Origin: Hymenobacter rubidus
GTDB lineage: Bacteria > Bacteroidota > Bacteroidia > Cytophagales > Hymenobacteraceae
Direction: 5' to 3'
Assembly: GCF_016734815.1 (NCBI RefSeq)
Contig: NZ_JAERQF010000012.1
Location: forward strand, 62,001 to 126,000
Length of the DNA: 64,000 nucleotides
The notes under the pieces are model-generated. The model was not told where the DNA came from, made no database searches, and saw only the letters and a program-made list of their open reading frames with translations. Below, in pieces: positions 8,381 to 16,948 of the stretch. A program made the position numbers and the translations under genes. Each line of letters opens with the position of its first letter. Position 1 is the first letter of the stretch.

Positions 8381-10339
8381 ATGGATTCTAAACATTCGCA
8401 CACCGCCATTTCCGGCGCAGGGCTGCTTATTGCCTTGGGCATTATTTACGGCGACATCGGCACCTCGCCGCTCTACGTGATGTCGTCCATCCTCAAGGGC
8501 GCCACGGTGCCCGATATGATTGATGCCCACTTGGTGCTGGGCGGCATCTCCTGCGTTATCTGGACGCTTACGCTGCAAACCACGGTCAAGTACGTACTGC
8601 TGACCCTCAACGCCGATAACAACGGCGAGGGCGGCATTTTCTCGCTTTATGCCTTGGTGCGGCGGCGGGGTGCCTGGCTCTCAGCGGTGGCCATTATTGG
8701 CGGGGCCTCGCTGCTAGCCGATGGCGTGATTACGCCGCCTATTTCAGTATCCTCGGCCATCGAGGGCTTGAAAGCCGTGTATCCTTCCCTGACGCAGGGC
8801 GTCATCGTTTACATTGTTATCGGCATCATCGCCGGCCTGTTCCTGCTTCAGAGCTTTGGCACCCAGATAGTTGGCAAAGCCTTCGGACCGATAATGTTCT
8901 TGTGGTTCACCATGTTGGGCGTACTGGGCATTAGCTGGGTGGTGCAGAACCCGGTTATTCTGAAGGCCATTAACCCCTACTATGCCTACGACCTGCTGGT
9001 GCGCTACCCGGGCGGGTTCTGGCTGCTGGGCTCGGTGTTTCTGTGCACCACCGGGGCCGAGGCCCTCTACTCCGACCTGGGCCACTGCGGCAAGGGCAAC
9101 ATTCGCATCAGCTGGACCTTTGTGAAGAGCACGCTGCTGCTCAACTACCTGGGGCAAGGCGCCTGGCTGCTGGCCCACCTGGGCGAGAAGCTCGACGGCC
9201 GCAACCCCTTCTATGCCCTCATGCCGCAGTGGTTCCTGCTCATCGGCATTGGCATTGCCACCATTGCCGCCATCATTGCGTCGCAGGCCCTCATCACGGG
9301 TTCTTTCACGCTGGTAGCCGAGGCCATTCGCCTCAATATGTGGCCCAAAGTGAAGCTGAACTACCCCACCGACGTGAAGGGCCAGCTCTTCGTGCCGAGC
9401 ATGAACCGGCTGCTCTTGCTGGGCTGCATCGGGGTGGTGCTCTACTTCCAGGAATCGACCAACATGGAAGCGGCCTACGGCCTGGCCATCACACTCACCA
9501 TGCTGATGACGACCATCCTGCTCACCGTTTGGCTGAAAGCTAAAAAGGTGTCGCCGGTACTCGTATTCAGCTTTGCTGCGCTCTATGGCATCATCGAGGG
9601 CTCGTTTCTCATTGCCAACATGCGCAAGTTTCCGCACGGCGGCTGGGTATCGCTGGCCATTGGCGGCACGCTGATGGCGGTGATGTACGTGTGGCTGAAG
9701 GCCTTTTACATCAAGCGCCGGCTCACCGAATTTGTGCGGCTGGAGCCCTACGTGGATGCCCTGAAACAACTTAGCGACGACGATACCATTCCGAAGTACT
9801 CCACGCACCTGGTATTCCTGACTTCGGCCGAGCGTAGCAGCGAAATCGAGCAAAAAATCATCTACTCCATTTTCCAGAAGCGCCCCAAACGGGCTGACAT
9901 TTACTGGTTTATCCACGTAGACACGACCGATGAGCCGTACACGATGGAATACAAAGTGACCGAAGTGGCCAAGGACGACGTGTTCCGCATCAATTTCCGG
10001 CTGGGTTTCCGGGTGCAGCAGCGCATCAACCTCTACTTCCGCAAGGTGATTGAGGACCTGGTGCGCAACAAGGAAGTGGACATCACCTCGCGCTACGAGT
10101 CGCTTAACAAGCAGCACGTTACCGGCGACTTCCGCTTTGTGGTGCTGGAAAAATTTCTCAGCATCGAGAACGACTTCCCGACGCTGGAAAAACTGGTGAT
10201 GCAGGCCTACTTCTATATCCGCCAGTTCATTGCTTCTGAGGACCAGTACTTTGGCCTGGACACTTCTTCGGTGAAGGTGGAAAAAGTCCCCATGGTCATT
10301 GCGCCGGTGCGAGAAGTGGCCCTCAAGCGCATTAAATAA
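8381..10339 (+). CDS. kup: KUP/HAK/KT family potassium uptake protein
   Basis: A 652-aa inner-membrane transporter that takes up K+, probably with protons. The family signature YGDIGTSPLYVMSSI is near residues 24-38, followed by NGEGGIFSLYALVR and the run of about 12 membrane segments to about residue 450 (for example GVITPPISVSSAIEGL and FLCTTGAEALYSDLGHCGKG). The remaining 200 residues form the cytoplasmic domain usual for Kup. Length fits the family. It appears to be its own transcription unit, with a -7-like box 54 bp upstream and a strong hairpin with T-rich end 24 bp downstream. Confidence 0.96.
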   Translation: MDSKHSHTAISGAGLLIALGIIYGDIGTSPLYVMSSILKGATVPDMIDAHLVLGGISCVIWTLTLQTTVKYVLLTLNADNNGEGGIFSLYALVRRRGAWLSAVAIIGGASLLADGVITPPISVSSAIEGLKAVYPSLTQGVIVYIVIGIIAGLFLLQSFGTQIVGKAFGPIMFLWFTMLGVLGISWVVQNPVILKAINPYYAYDLLVRYPGGFWLLGSVFLCTTGAEALYSDLGHCGKGNIRISWTFVKSTLLLNYLGQGAWLLAHLGEKLDGRNPFYALMPQWFLLIGIGIATIAAIIASQALITGSFTLVAEAIRLNMWPKVKLNYPTDVKGQLFVPSMNRLLLLGCIGVVLYFQESTNMEAAYGLAITLTMLMTTILLTVWLKAKKVSPVLVFSFAALYGIIEGSFLIANMRKFPHGGWVSLAIGGTLMAVMYVWLKAFYIKRRLTEFVRLEPYVDALKQLSDDDTIPKYSTHLVFLTSAERSSEIEQKIIYSIFQKRPKRADIYWFIHVDTTDEPYTMEYKVTEVAKDDVFRINFRLGFRVQQRINLYFRKVIEDLVRNKEVDITSRYESLNKQHVTGDFRFVVLEKFLSIENDFPTLEKLVMQAYFYIRQFIASEDQYFGLDTSSVKVEKVPMVIAPVREVALKRIK

Positions 10340-10362
10340 AGCTGACTATTTTTTACAAGATA

Positions 10363-10400
10363 ATGAAAACGCCCCCGGTGTATACCGAGGGCGTTTTCAT
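10363..10400 (+). terminator. Terminator downstream of kup
   Basis: Stem ATGAAAACGCCC / GGGCGTTTTCAT around CCGGTGTATACCGA; the stem itself ends in TTTT. Confidence 0.85.
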
Positions 10401-10535
10401 TTACATTTGAACCAAGGCGGCCCTAATTTAAACAGACTTAAACCACCGCCGTCCTCCTAAACCTACTGGCCTCTGGTATAGCTCCTGTAGCACCTTTGGA
10501 GTCTCTTGCACCATATTCCACTCACCACTGAACAC

Positions 10536-11042
10536 ATGAATTGCGTGCTCCCCTATTTCGGTGAAATTAACCCGACCCAGCTGGAAGAATACTACCACAT
10601 CACGGCTGTAGTGAAGGACTTGACGGTAAGCCTAGACCTCAACTTTGAACACAAAACCATCGGTCAAGAGAGCCTCCGCTCCATCCAAAATTTCTTGAAC
10701 AACCTGGACCGCTGGGACGTACACAACCACGCCGCGCTGGAACGAGATTTTACCGCAGAAGGCGAAACAGCCGAGCACATCACTTTTTATTTTGACGAAC
10801 TCGACGAAGCAGAGCTCTCTGCTTTGCTGCCCGGTGAGACGTCACCCGACGCCCGCGCGTTTCGGCTGCTGAAAGAATTGAAGCTCGTCCGGGTCGGCCT
10901 CTACCCCGATGGCAAGTACGACGCGGAACAGTTTGCCACTTTTGATTATGCCCTCTACCTAGCGGCAGAGCCGTCCAATCAAGTGCTGGCGGTCAACACC
11001 GACGAGCACGGGAAGGTGGACTACATCGCCTGGGAAAGTTAG
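10536..11042 (+). CDS. DUF2004-like protein
   Basis: A 168-aa soluble acidic protein with no signal peptide. The N-terminal LPYFGEINPTQLEEYYHIT, the LDLNFEHKTI segment and the helix around LRSIQNFLNNLDRWD resemble, as I recall them, DUF2004 proteins, which are often small standalone proteins near SUKH/immunity-type genes. I chose the ATG at 10536; a TTG ten codons upstream is in frame. The next gene, convergent, is a SMI1/KNR4 protein, which fits that type of neighbourhood. No toxin gene is present nearby, so an immunity role is not supported here. Confidence 0.6.
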   Translation: MNCVLPYFGEINPTQLEEYYHITAVVKDLTVSLDLNFEHKTIGQESLRSIQNFLNNLDRWDVHNHAALERDFTAEGETAEHITFYFDELDEAELSALLPGETSPDARAFRLLKELKLVRVGLYPDGKYDAEQFATFDYALYLAAEPSNQVLAVNTDEHGKVDYIAWES

Positions 11043-11385
11043 CAGTGTCCAGCACAAGCCAGAAACGGCATTGGAGCCCGGGACGAATGATGATGCTAAT
11101 TCTCGCTCCCCCAAACGCCACGCCCCGGCCTCTCACCCGGTGCCCCAAAGGCCACAACAGTATTGGCGGAGCCTACAGAGTCTCCCCGGCTGATGTGCGG
11201 AGGCTGAGTGGCAGTTGCGGGCTGCCGGGCGCGAGCCCGTTGGCCGAGTCCTAGCCTACTAGCTAGTGCTGGTTCCTTGGGCACGGCGGTTCGCCAGGTC
11301 CGGAGCCTTGCCGTGGTCGATGGCAAGGGTTCTTCATTAGGGTTGAACTACCCTTATCGTAAACCTACTTCGCGAATTTGTCGGT
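11043..11385. other. Gene-free stretch between the DUF2004-like and SMI1/KNR4 genes
   Basis: 343 bp between convergent genes. It holds one arm of a diverged direct repeat (11109-11152) and a small hairpin CCTTGCC / GGCAAGG (11306-11312, 11322-11328). No believable ORF. It looks like degraded sequence. Confidence 0.6.
11109..11152 (+). repeat. Diverged direct repeat, copy 1
   Basis: Shares the exact 20-mer AAACGCCACGCCCCGGCCTC (11113-11132) with 12013-12032; weaker similarity extends to about 44 bp. The two copies bracket the SMI1/KNR4 gene and are offset by exactly 900 bp. Confidence 0.75.
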
Positions 11386-11985
11386 CTAGTCGTCAGGTGC
11401 GTCCCGTTGCACTTGTGCAGCACGCATGTCCAGCAGCAGGTCGAAAAACGAGATATATAGCAATTGCGTGGGCGCTGGGTTCTGGTAGCTGTTCAGGATG
11501 CACACCACCGCACAATCTTGCCCGTCCGACGTGCGGCGGTTGAAGTCGAAGCAAAGGCTTTTCAACTGCGGGTCATACGCGAATGGAATATAGTTCTGCT
11601 GCCGAAGGGTGCTCGGTTCTTGTAAAAAGAAGTAATGGTCCCATAGGCTTGCTTTCCACTCTTTAACGTCGTGCATGATAAACGAGATGCCCGCCGCATC
11701 ATCCAGTTCATAGAAGTGGCGGTACCGCAAGAGTTCGACATACAACGGAGGGAAGGAGTGGCCGATGGCAGCTTCCAACTCGTGGATATCCGCCTCGGTA
11801 GCGGTACTGGCGATGGGCTTCCAGGCAGCCCAGTCGCCTCCCCAGCCCGCCGTTATCGGTCGCGCAGAATCCAGCATCGCGGCATCCACGAAAACTGCGG
11901 GCTGCCGCATCAACTCGTGGGCGGCCAAATAGGCCAAGGCCGCGTCTACATATTCTCGAACGAGTGCTTGCCCATCACTACTCAT
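11386..11985 (-). CDS. SMI1/KNR4 (SUKH) family protein
   Basis: A 199-aa soluble protein. The segment ATEADIHELEAAIGHSFPPLYVELLRYR matches the start of the SMI1/KNR4 (SUKH) fold, in which a helix precedes the LP-x-x-Y-x-x-x-L motif, and the later FAYDPQLKSLCFDFNR and ISFFDLLLDM fit the usual strand and C-terminal helix. I chose the ATG at 11985 (MSSDGQALVREY); an upstream start at 12045 is possible but adds a leader derived from repeat sequence. In bacteria many SUKH proteins neutralise contact-dependent toxins, others have unknown roles. No polymorphic toxin gene lies beside it. Confidence 0.72.
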   Translation of the reverse strand: MSSDGQALVREYVDAALAYLAAHELMRQPAVFVDAAMLDSARPITAGWGGDWAAWKPIASTATEADIHELEAAIGHSFPPLYVELLRYRHFYELDDAAGISFIMHDVKEWKASLWDHYFFLQEPSTLRQQNYIPFAYDPQLKSLCFDFNRRTSDGQDCAVVCILNSYQNPAPTQLLYISFFDLLLDMRAAQVQRDAPDD

Positions 11986-12008
11986 AGTAGTAAAGTAACG
12001 CTCCTTTT

Positions 12009-12052
12009 CCCTAAACGCCACGCCCCGGCCTCCCGAAAGGAGCACCGAAGGC
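12009..12052 (+). repeat. Diverged direct repeat, copy 2
   Basis: Partner of 11109-11152; lies just upstream of the SMI1/KNR4 start and just past the M61 stop. Confidence 0.75.
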
Positions 12053-12075
12053 GGCGTACCGGCGCCGCCCGGTTA

Positions 12076-13890
12076 CTACTTCCCTAGCCACCTAGCCAGC
12101 AACTTTTGCTGCGCCGCCGTGGCATTGGGCAAGGGCTGAATAGTGAACTTACGGTCTGTGTTGGGCAGGGCGCGCAGGGTGATGTCGCGGGTGAGGCCGT
12201 CGCGGCGCACCTGCAGCTTCACATCGGTGCCAACGGGCGTGGAAATGAGGGCTTTCACGGTTTCGTCGCTGGGCGCGGCGCCGTTGATAAGCAGCACCTC
12301 ATCGGTCGCGCTGAGGCCGGTGTTCCAGGCCGCGCCGTCGCGCAGCACACTGGTCACGAGCAGCTTGCCGGTCCGGTTGGAGAAGTTGGCCCCCAGCGTG
12401 CCGTCGGTGGTCAGCGGGTTGTTGGTGAGGCCCAGGCCAGCATAGCCGAGGGCCGTGGCAAAATCAATGGGTTTGGTGCCGTACACGCTATTTTGAAAGA
12501 ACTCGTCGAAGCGGCGCCCCGCTACCGTGGCTACCGCGTCCTGGTATTCCTGGTCGGTGAAGCCGCGGGCCGCCTTCTTGTAGTATGTGTCGTAGAGCAG
12601 GCGAAATACGTCGTCCAAGTGCTTCTCGCCTTTTGTCGCTTCGGCAATGTTCAGGTCGAGCCAGGTGCCAATCAGGTCGCCTTTGGAATAGTAGCTGATT
12701 TGGGTATTGATGGCATTCTCGTTGGGCCGGTAATACTTAATCCAGGCGTCGAAACTGGACTCGGCGGCCGACTGGATGCGGTTGCCGGGCGTGTTTTCTA
12801 CTTCGCCAATGGCATTGCCCAGCTTGCCCAGGTATTCATCCCGCGAAATCACCCCCGCCCGCTCCAAAATTTGCTTGGAGTAGTACTCGGTCATGCCCTC
12901 GCTCACCCACAGCATGTGCGTGTAGTTTTCCTGGTCGTAGTTGAAGGGCCCCAGCGCCACCGGCCGGATGCGCTTCACGTTCCAAAGGTGGAAGTACTCG
13001 TGCGCCGCCAGGCCCAAAAACGACTTATAGCCCGCTTCGGTGCCGTAGGTGGTACGGGTCACTTCCAAGGTGGTCGAGTACAGGTGCTCCAGGCCACCGC
13101 CGCCGCGCTCTAAGTTGTGCACGATGAACAGGTAGTGGTCGAGCGGATTCTGGCCTACTACGCGGTGCGCTTCTTCGCACACGCGCTTCAGGTCGGCCAC
13201 CAGCTTGGCATCGTCGGCCACGTAGGTGCCGTACATGGCTACCTGGTGGGGGGTACCATTGGCCGTGAATTCCAATATTTTCTGGTTGCCAATTTCCATT
13301 GGCGAGTCGGCCAGCTCGTCGTAGCTCGCGGCCTTGTAAGTGAATTTGCCACTGCCAGGGCGCAACGGCGTGCTCACCTGGGCCCAGCCGGCGGCGGGCT
13401 GCACCACCACGGTACTGCCCAGCATCTTATTATCGGCTGGGTACATGAACACGCTGCTGCCGTTGAGGTAGCCGTGGTCACCGTCAATAAACGAGGTGCG
13501 CACGCTCAGCTCGAAGGCATACACCCGGTAGCTCACCTGAAAGCTGGCCTGCTTGGGGTGCTTCACCCGCCAGGTGTTCTTGCTGATTTTTTCCACAGAC
13601 AAGGCTTGCCCGCCAGCCGTCCGGGCCTGAAAGCCTTCCACGTTCTTAGAAAATTCACGCACCAGATAAGAGCCGGGCGCCCAGACGGGCATTTTAACGT
13701 CGGTGTAGTCGGCCGGAAAGCCGCCCAGCTCCATTTTCACCTCGAAGTAATGGGACTGAGGCGCGGGCATCGACAGCGTGTAACGCAGGGAGGGCACCGC
13801 CGCCAGCGGCCGCGCTGGAGCGCTAAAGCCACTACCTATCAACACAGTAAATGCGGCCGAACGAAGTAGATACTTAAAGTTTTGAAGCAT
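12076..13890 (-). CDS. M61 family metallopeptidase with PDZ domain
   Basis: A 604-aa exported glycyl aminopeptidase-type enzyme. ATG at 13890 (MLQNFKYLLRSAAFTVLIGS) gives a signal peptide of about 27 residues; a longer in-frame start at 14007 has no such leader. After the N-terminal beta domain comes the catalytic helix AAHEYFHLWNVKRIRP with zinc ligands H297 and H301 and catalytic E298, followed by the family's WVSEGMTEYYS with the third ligand Glu. A PDZ-like domain lies near residues 500-580 (VLRDGAAWNTGLSATDEVLLINGA). Length and order fit family M61. It is divergent from the NlpC/P60 gene, with 130 bp between starts. Confidence 0.93.
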   Translation of the reverse strand: MLQNFKYLLRSAAFTVLIGSGFSAPARPLAAVPSLRYTLSMPAPQSHYFEVKMELGGFPADYTDVKMPVWAPGSYLVREFSKNVEGFQARTAGGQALSVEKISKNTWRVKHPKQASFQVSYRVYAFELSVRTSFIDGDHGYLNGSSVFMYPADNKMLGSTVVVQPAAGWAQVSTPLRPGSGKFTYKAASYDELADSPMEIGNQKILEFTANGTPHQVAMYGTYVADDAKLVADLKRVCEEAHRVVGQNPLDHYLFIVHNLERGGGGLEHLYSTTLEVTRTTYGTEAGYKSFLGLAAHEYFHLWNVKRIRPVALGPFNYDQENYTHMLWVSEGMTEYYSKQILERAGVISRDEYLGKLGNAIGEVENTPGNRIQSAAESSFDAWIKYYRPNENAINTQISYYSKGDLIGTWLDLNIAEATKGEKHLDDVFRLLYDTYYKKAARGFTDQEYQDAVATVAGRRFDEFFQNSVYGTKPIDFATALGYAGLGLTNNPLTTDGTLGANFSNRTGKLLVTSVLRDGAAWNTGLSATDEVLLINGAAPSDETVKALISTPVGTDVKLQVRRDGLTRDITLRALPNTDRKFTIQPLPNATAAQQKLLARWLGK

Positions 13891-14020
13891 GGGCAAAGAT
13901 TTAGAGAATAGCAAGGTCACAAAGTAAGCCCCGCGGGTTGCCTCCAACCTAGCAGCCGGCAACACCGTTAGGGCTAAGGTGGCGCTTACCCGCCTTGGGC
14001 ACCTCACTACTTTTCTTCAT

Positions 14021-14890
14021 ATGCGCGTTGTGTGGCTGGTTTTTGTGGGATTAATTGCCGCTATGGCCCTGCTGCTCCCGCGCTTCAGGAAGCGGGCCGA
14101 CCCGCCCGCCAAGATGCCGGTGCCGCACACGGTGGCCCTGGTTCCCGAAACCTCGCTACAGCGCCGCCAACTTGCCCGCGCCGACAGCATCGTCGCTTTT
14201 GGCCTGGCCCAACAGGGCACCCCCTATGTGTACGCGGGCACCTCCCCGCTCACCGGATTCGACTGCTCAGGGTTCATCATGTACACGTTTGCGCACTTTG
14301 GGCTGGCCGTGCCCCACTCCACGGCGCTGCTCATTGACGTGGGCCGGCCAGTGGCCCGCACCGATGCGCAACCGGGCGACATTGTGGTATTTACCGGCAC
14401 GGCCAAAACCAGCACCACCCCCGGCCATGCGGGCATTGTCATCTCGGGCCGGGGCGAGGTGCCGCTGCGCTTCGTGCACGCCTCGTCGTCGCGCCGGGAG
14501 CCGTTTGTGAAGGTGAGTCAGGTTGAAGACTCTGATTATGAGCGGCGCTTTATGCAGGTGCGGCGCGTGCTGGGGCCGGGCGAAATTGCCACATCCCGCC
14601 CCAAAGTGCCCATTCCGGCCAGCACTGCCGTCCCTGTAGCCAAGCTACCGGCGCGAACCGTTCCGCTGGCTTTCTCGGAGTTGCCAATTCCTGCCCTGCC
14701 CCGGAAACTCCCTGCTAAAAAATACGGCGGCAAAAAAATTGCCACGCATACCACCGTACGAAAGAAAAGCGCTACCAAGCCGGCTGCCCGCAAAAAACCG
14801 TTAGCGTCCAAGCCCAAAGTTGGCAAGAAGCCCACAACAGCCACCCGCTCAAAAAAGCCGACCGTGAAAACTGCTTCTCACCACCGGTAG
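14021..14890 (+). CDS. NlpC/P60 (C40) family cell-wall hydrolase with basic tail
   Basis: A 289-aa protein with an N-terminal membrane segment (residues 1-20, MRVVWLVFVGLIAAMALLLP) that is either a signal peptide or an anchor. The catalytic domain covers about residues 48-185: FDCSGFIMYTF with nucleophile C82, and GHAGIVIS with H136, as expected of gamma-D-glutamyl-diamino acid endopeptidases that cut peptidoglycan stem peptides. The last 60 residues are extremely Lys-rich (KKYGGKKIATHTTVRKKSAT), which may hold the enzyme on the negatively charged envelope. The ATG at 14021 was chosen because it begins the hydrophobic segment. Confidence 0.87.
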   Translation: MRVVWLVFVGLIAAMALLLPRFRKRADPPAKMPVPHTVALVPETSLQRRQLARADSIVAFGLAQQGTPYVYAGTSPLTGFDCSGFIMYTFAHFGLAVPHSTALLIDVGRPVARTDAQPGDIVVFTGTAKTSTTPGHAGIVISGRGEVPLRFVHASSSRREPFVKVSQVEDSDYERRFMQVRRVLGPGEIATSRPKVPIPASTAVPVAKLPARTVPLAFSELPIPALPRKLPAKKYGGKKIATHTTVRKKSATKPAARKKPLASKPKVGKKPTTATRSKKPTVKTASHHR

Positions 14891-15505
14891 CCACCGTTTC
14901 AGAATGGGCCAGACGCAGCGATGCCCGGTTCGCCTTTGCCGTCCCACTAAAGGGCGACTGGGCAAACCGGGCATCTAATCCTTCAAATCTTACCAAGCGG
15001 CGAAACTGGGGTACAGTTCCGGCGTCTTTCAGATAAGACCTGGCCGAATGTGGGCAGCCTTAGGAGCTACCCCACGAAGCTGTTGTTAGGCGCGTACTGC
15101 GGTGAAGCGTACGACATTCGACAGGCTTGGCAGGATTTGTTTGGGACTACTAGACATTTTGTACCTCCTTTCTTTACGTTCGACATAGCCCCGTTCGCGC
15201 GGCCCAGCACCTTAGGGCTGCTTGAGCGGGGTCGTAGCACTCACTACTGAGCGGTAAAGTTAATAGCAGCGGCTAAGGTTCAAAATGCAGCGGCAGTATT
15301 TTACCCGAAAACGCAGTAATAGTGGCTTTGCACCTGATTTACAGTACTATTTTTTTTAGCCGTGAATCGGCAATTTTCGCTATTTTTTGGCATAGCTCAT
15401 TCTTGGCCGTAAACTTGCCAATGGGCTCGTGCAAGCCCTTACGACTTGCTCCCAAAAATTTCCCTTACCTTTTCTTTACAAACCCACCTCTTTCTCGAAT
15501 TCAGA
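14891..15505. other. 615-bp gene-free stretch
   Basis: Only short ORFs without coding character. A hairpin ATGCCCGGTT / AACCGGGCAT lies at 14921-14930 and 14965-14974, 30 bp after the NlpC/P60 stop, without a T tract. The last 150 bp are AT-richer and contain the probable promoter of the DUF2147 gene. Confidence 0.6.
15466..15473 (+). promoter_or_regulatory. Candidate -7 box TACCTTTT
   Basis: One mismatch from TAnnTTTG, 32 bp before the ATG of the DUF2147 gene. Confidence 0.35.
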
Positions 15506-15946
15506 ATGAAGAAAACAATGCTCCTGCTCGTTGCTCTAGTGCTCGGCCTCGCCGGCATGGCTTCCGCCCAAACCATGTCCCCGCTTGGGGTTTGGACGAA
15601 CTCGGAGAAAAAGGCGACGTTTGAAATCTACAAGTGCGGCGACAAGCTTTGCGGCAAAATCGTGAGCTTGACCGTACCCAACGACCCGGCCACCGGCAAG
15701 CCGAAAACCGATACGCAAAACCCCGACCCCAAGCTCCGCAGCCGGCCCCGTTTGGGCATGGTGTTCATGCAAAGCTTTAAATACGACAGCGACAATAAGT
15801 GGGACGACGGCAAAATTTATGACCCCGAAAGCGGCAAAACCTACTCCTGCTACATGAAGATGGAAAGTCCCAACACCATGGAGGTGAAAGGCTACATCGG
15901 CTTCTCGCTTATCGGCAAGTCGCAGACCTGGACGCGGGTGAAATAA
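15506..15946 (+). CDS. DUF2147 domain exported protein
   Basis: A 146-aa secreted protein. The ATG at 15506 starts a clear signal peptide (MKKTMLLLVALVLGLAGMAS, cut after ASAQ). The mature part shows the DUF2147 pattern: SPLGVWTNSEKKATFEIYKC, GDKLCGKIVSL, DPKLRSRPRLGMVFMQSFKY, WDDGKIYDPESGKTYSCYMK and a final GFSLIGKSQTWTRV. DUF2147 proteins are common in Bacteroidota and Proteobacteria and form a small beta barrel; their biochemical role is not known. It has its own -7-like box and a terminator, so it is probably monocistronic. Confidence 0.9.
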   Translation: MKKTMLLLVALVLGLAGMASAQTMSPLGVWTNSEKKATFEIYKCGDKLCGKIVSLTVPNDPATGKPKTDTQNPDPKLRSRPRLGMVFMQSFKYDSDNKWDDGKIYDPESGKTYSCYMKMESPNTMEVKGYIGFSLIGKSQTWTRVK

Positions 15947-15985
15947 CGGATGCTTCTGGCCGCTTTAGCTGCCCCGCTACGCCTA

Positions 15986-16019
15986 AGGCCGGTTTCCTCG
16001 CGGAAGCCGGTCTTTTTTT
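15986..16019 (+). terminator. Terminator downstream of the DUF2147 gene
   Basis: Stem GGCCGGTTTCC / GGAAGCCGGTC around TCGC (two G-T pairs), then TTTTTTT. Confidence 0.85.
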
Positions 16020-16131
16020 GTGGCACGGTATGGGTTAGGGCGGGTGGCCTGGCAACGCGGGCCGTGGCCCAGCGCACTTCCAGAAACTATTTGTCCGGGC
16101 CCGTGTTTCGACTCCACTAACTTCCCAAGCT

Positions 16132-16767
16132 TTGTTCAATTTCATTCAAAATCTGTTCCGTCCAAAAGCGGCAGCTTCGGCTGGCTGGCACGCGGTAAAG
16201 CTGTCGGCGGCCCAGGCGCGGCGGCACGCGCAATGGGTGGAACAACGCGTGTATCTGAACTGGCTGTCGCCGTACTACAAGGCCTACCACCTGCGCAAAG
16301 GCGGCGCGGCCGGTGCCCGTGGCCTGCGGGTGCAACTGCTGCAGGAGAGCGGCCGCGAAGGGGCCTTGTTTTTCTTCGATTCCAGCATCGGGCCCGGCAA
16401 CTTTCGGCATTTTTACGAATACCTGGGCGAGAAATTGCTGGCCTTGGGCTACCACCGGGCCTGTGCCGACCAATGCACCAATCGCAAAGCTCAACACACC
16501 GAGACGGCCCTAAAACAGCTTTTTAAGCCCAACCCCACCGACTGCCCCAAAACCGGCCGGTGCAACCAGCGCTACGGCCTGGTCACGGTCGACTTGGTTT
16601 CGATGGATGGGCAGCCCCTATTTATCCGGCTGACCAGCAATGCGGTGCTCGAAGCAGCTTTCACGCCCGCGTCTTCTTTCGATGAGTTGCTGGCTTCGCT
16701 GCTCAATGCCCCTCCGCCCGATGCGGCCACCGAAGCCCGCATTCAGGAATACCACGACCGGTTTTAG
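16132..16767 (+). CDS. Conserved-looking hypothetical protein, about 211 aa
   Basis: I do not recognise a family. The frame is open from 16132 (a TTG start, MFNFIQNLFRPKAA) to TAG at 16765-16767; no ATG lies nearby in frame, so the start is uncertain. The protein is soluble with no signal peptide. Notable segments are RVYLNWLSPYYKAYHLRKGG, ALFFFDSSIGPGNFRHFYEYLGEKLLALGY, a Cys-containing stretch (CADQC ... DCPKTGRCNQRYG) with four Cys that could bind metal, and a C-terminal helix. Codon use matches its neighbours. A 150-bp repeat element begins four bases after the stop. Confidence 0.65.
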   Translation: MFNFIQNLFRPKAAASAGWHAVKLSAAQARRHAQWVEQRVYLNWLSPYYKAYHLRKGGAAGARGLRVQLLQESGREGALFFFDSSIGPGNFRHFYEYLGEKLLALGYHRACADQCTNRKAQHTETALKQLFKPNPTDCPKTGRCNQRYGLVTVDLVSMDGQPLFIRLTSNAVLEAAFTPASSFDELLASLLNAPPPDAATEARIQEYHDRF

Positions 16768-16771
16768 CAAC

Positions 16772-16921
16772 GAAGCTGTTTAGGAAGTCAAACCCGTTGT
16801 CATCCTGAGCACAGCGAAGGACCTTCTCACCGCTGAACGGCGATTAGGCTGGCGTGAGAAGTTCCTTCGCTGAGCTCAGGATGACCAATAGGCACCCGAG
16901 GCCGACTTTCTAAACAGTTTC
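16772..16921. mobile_element. MITE-like element E1 (150 bp, 3-bp duplication AAC)
   Basis: Ends GAAGCTGTTTAGGAAGTC and GACTTTCTAAACAGTTTC are near-perfect inverted repeats. Flanking AAC at 16769-16771 and 16922-16924 looks like a 3-bp target duplication. Interior is a type B palindrome (GTCATCCTGAGC ... GCTCAGGATGAC). No coding capacity. Confidence 0.85.
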
Positions 16922-16948
16922 AACGGCTATTGCAATAAAACATACGCC

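Noticed and set aside
8744..10117. 457-codon minus-strand frame opposite kup
   Set aside because: Antisense shadow rich in His, Gln and Gly; Kup motifs are continuous on the plus strand.
11386..12052. A complete polymorphic toxin-immunity or anti-phage system around the SUKH gene
   Set aside because: No toxin, nuclease, Rhs/VgrG or other defence gene was found within several kilobases; only immunity-like small proteins.
14921..14974. Hairpin after the NlpC/P60 gene as a terminator
   Set aside because: Only 10-bp arms with a 34-base loop and no T tract; kept only as a note in the gene-free stretch.
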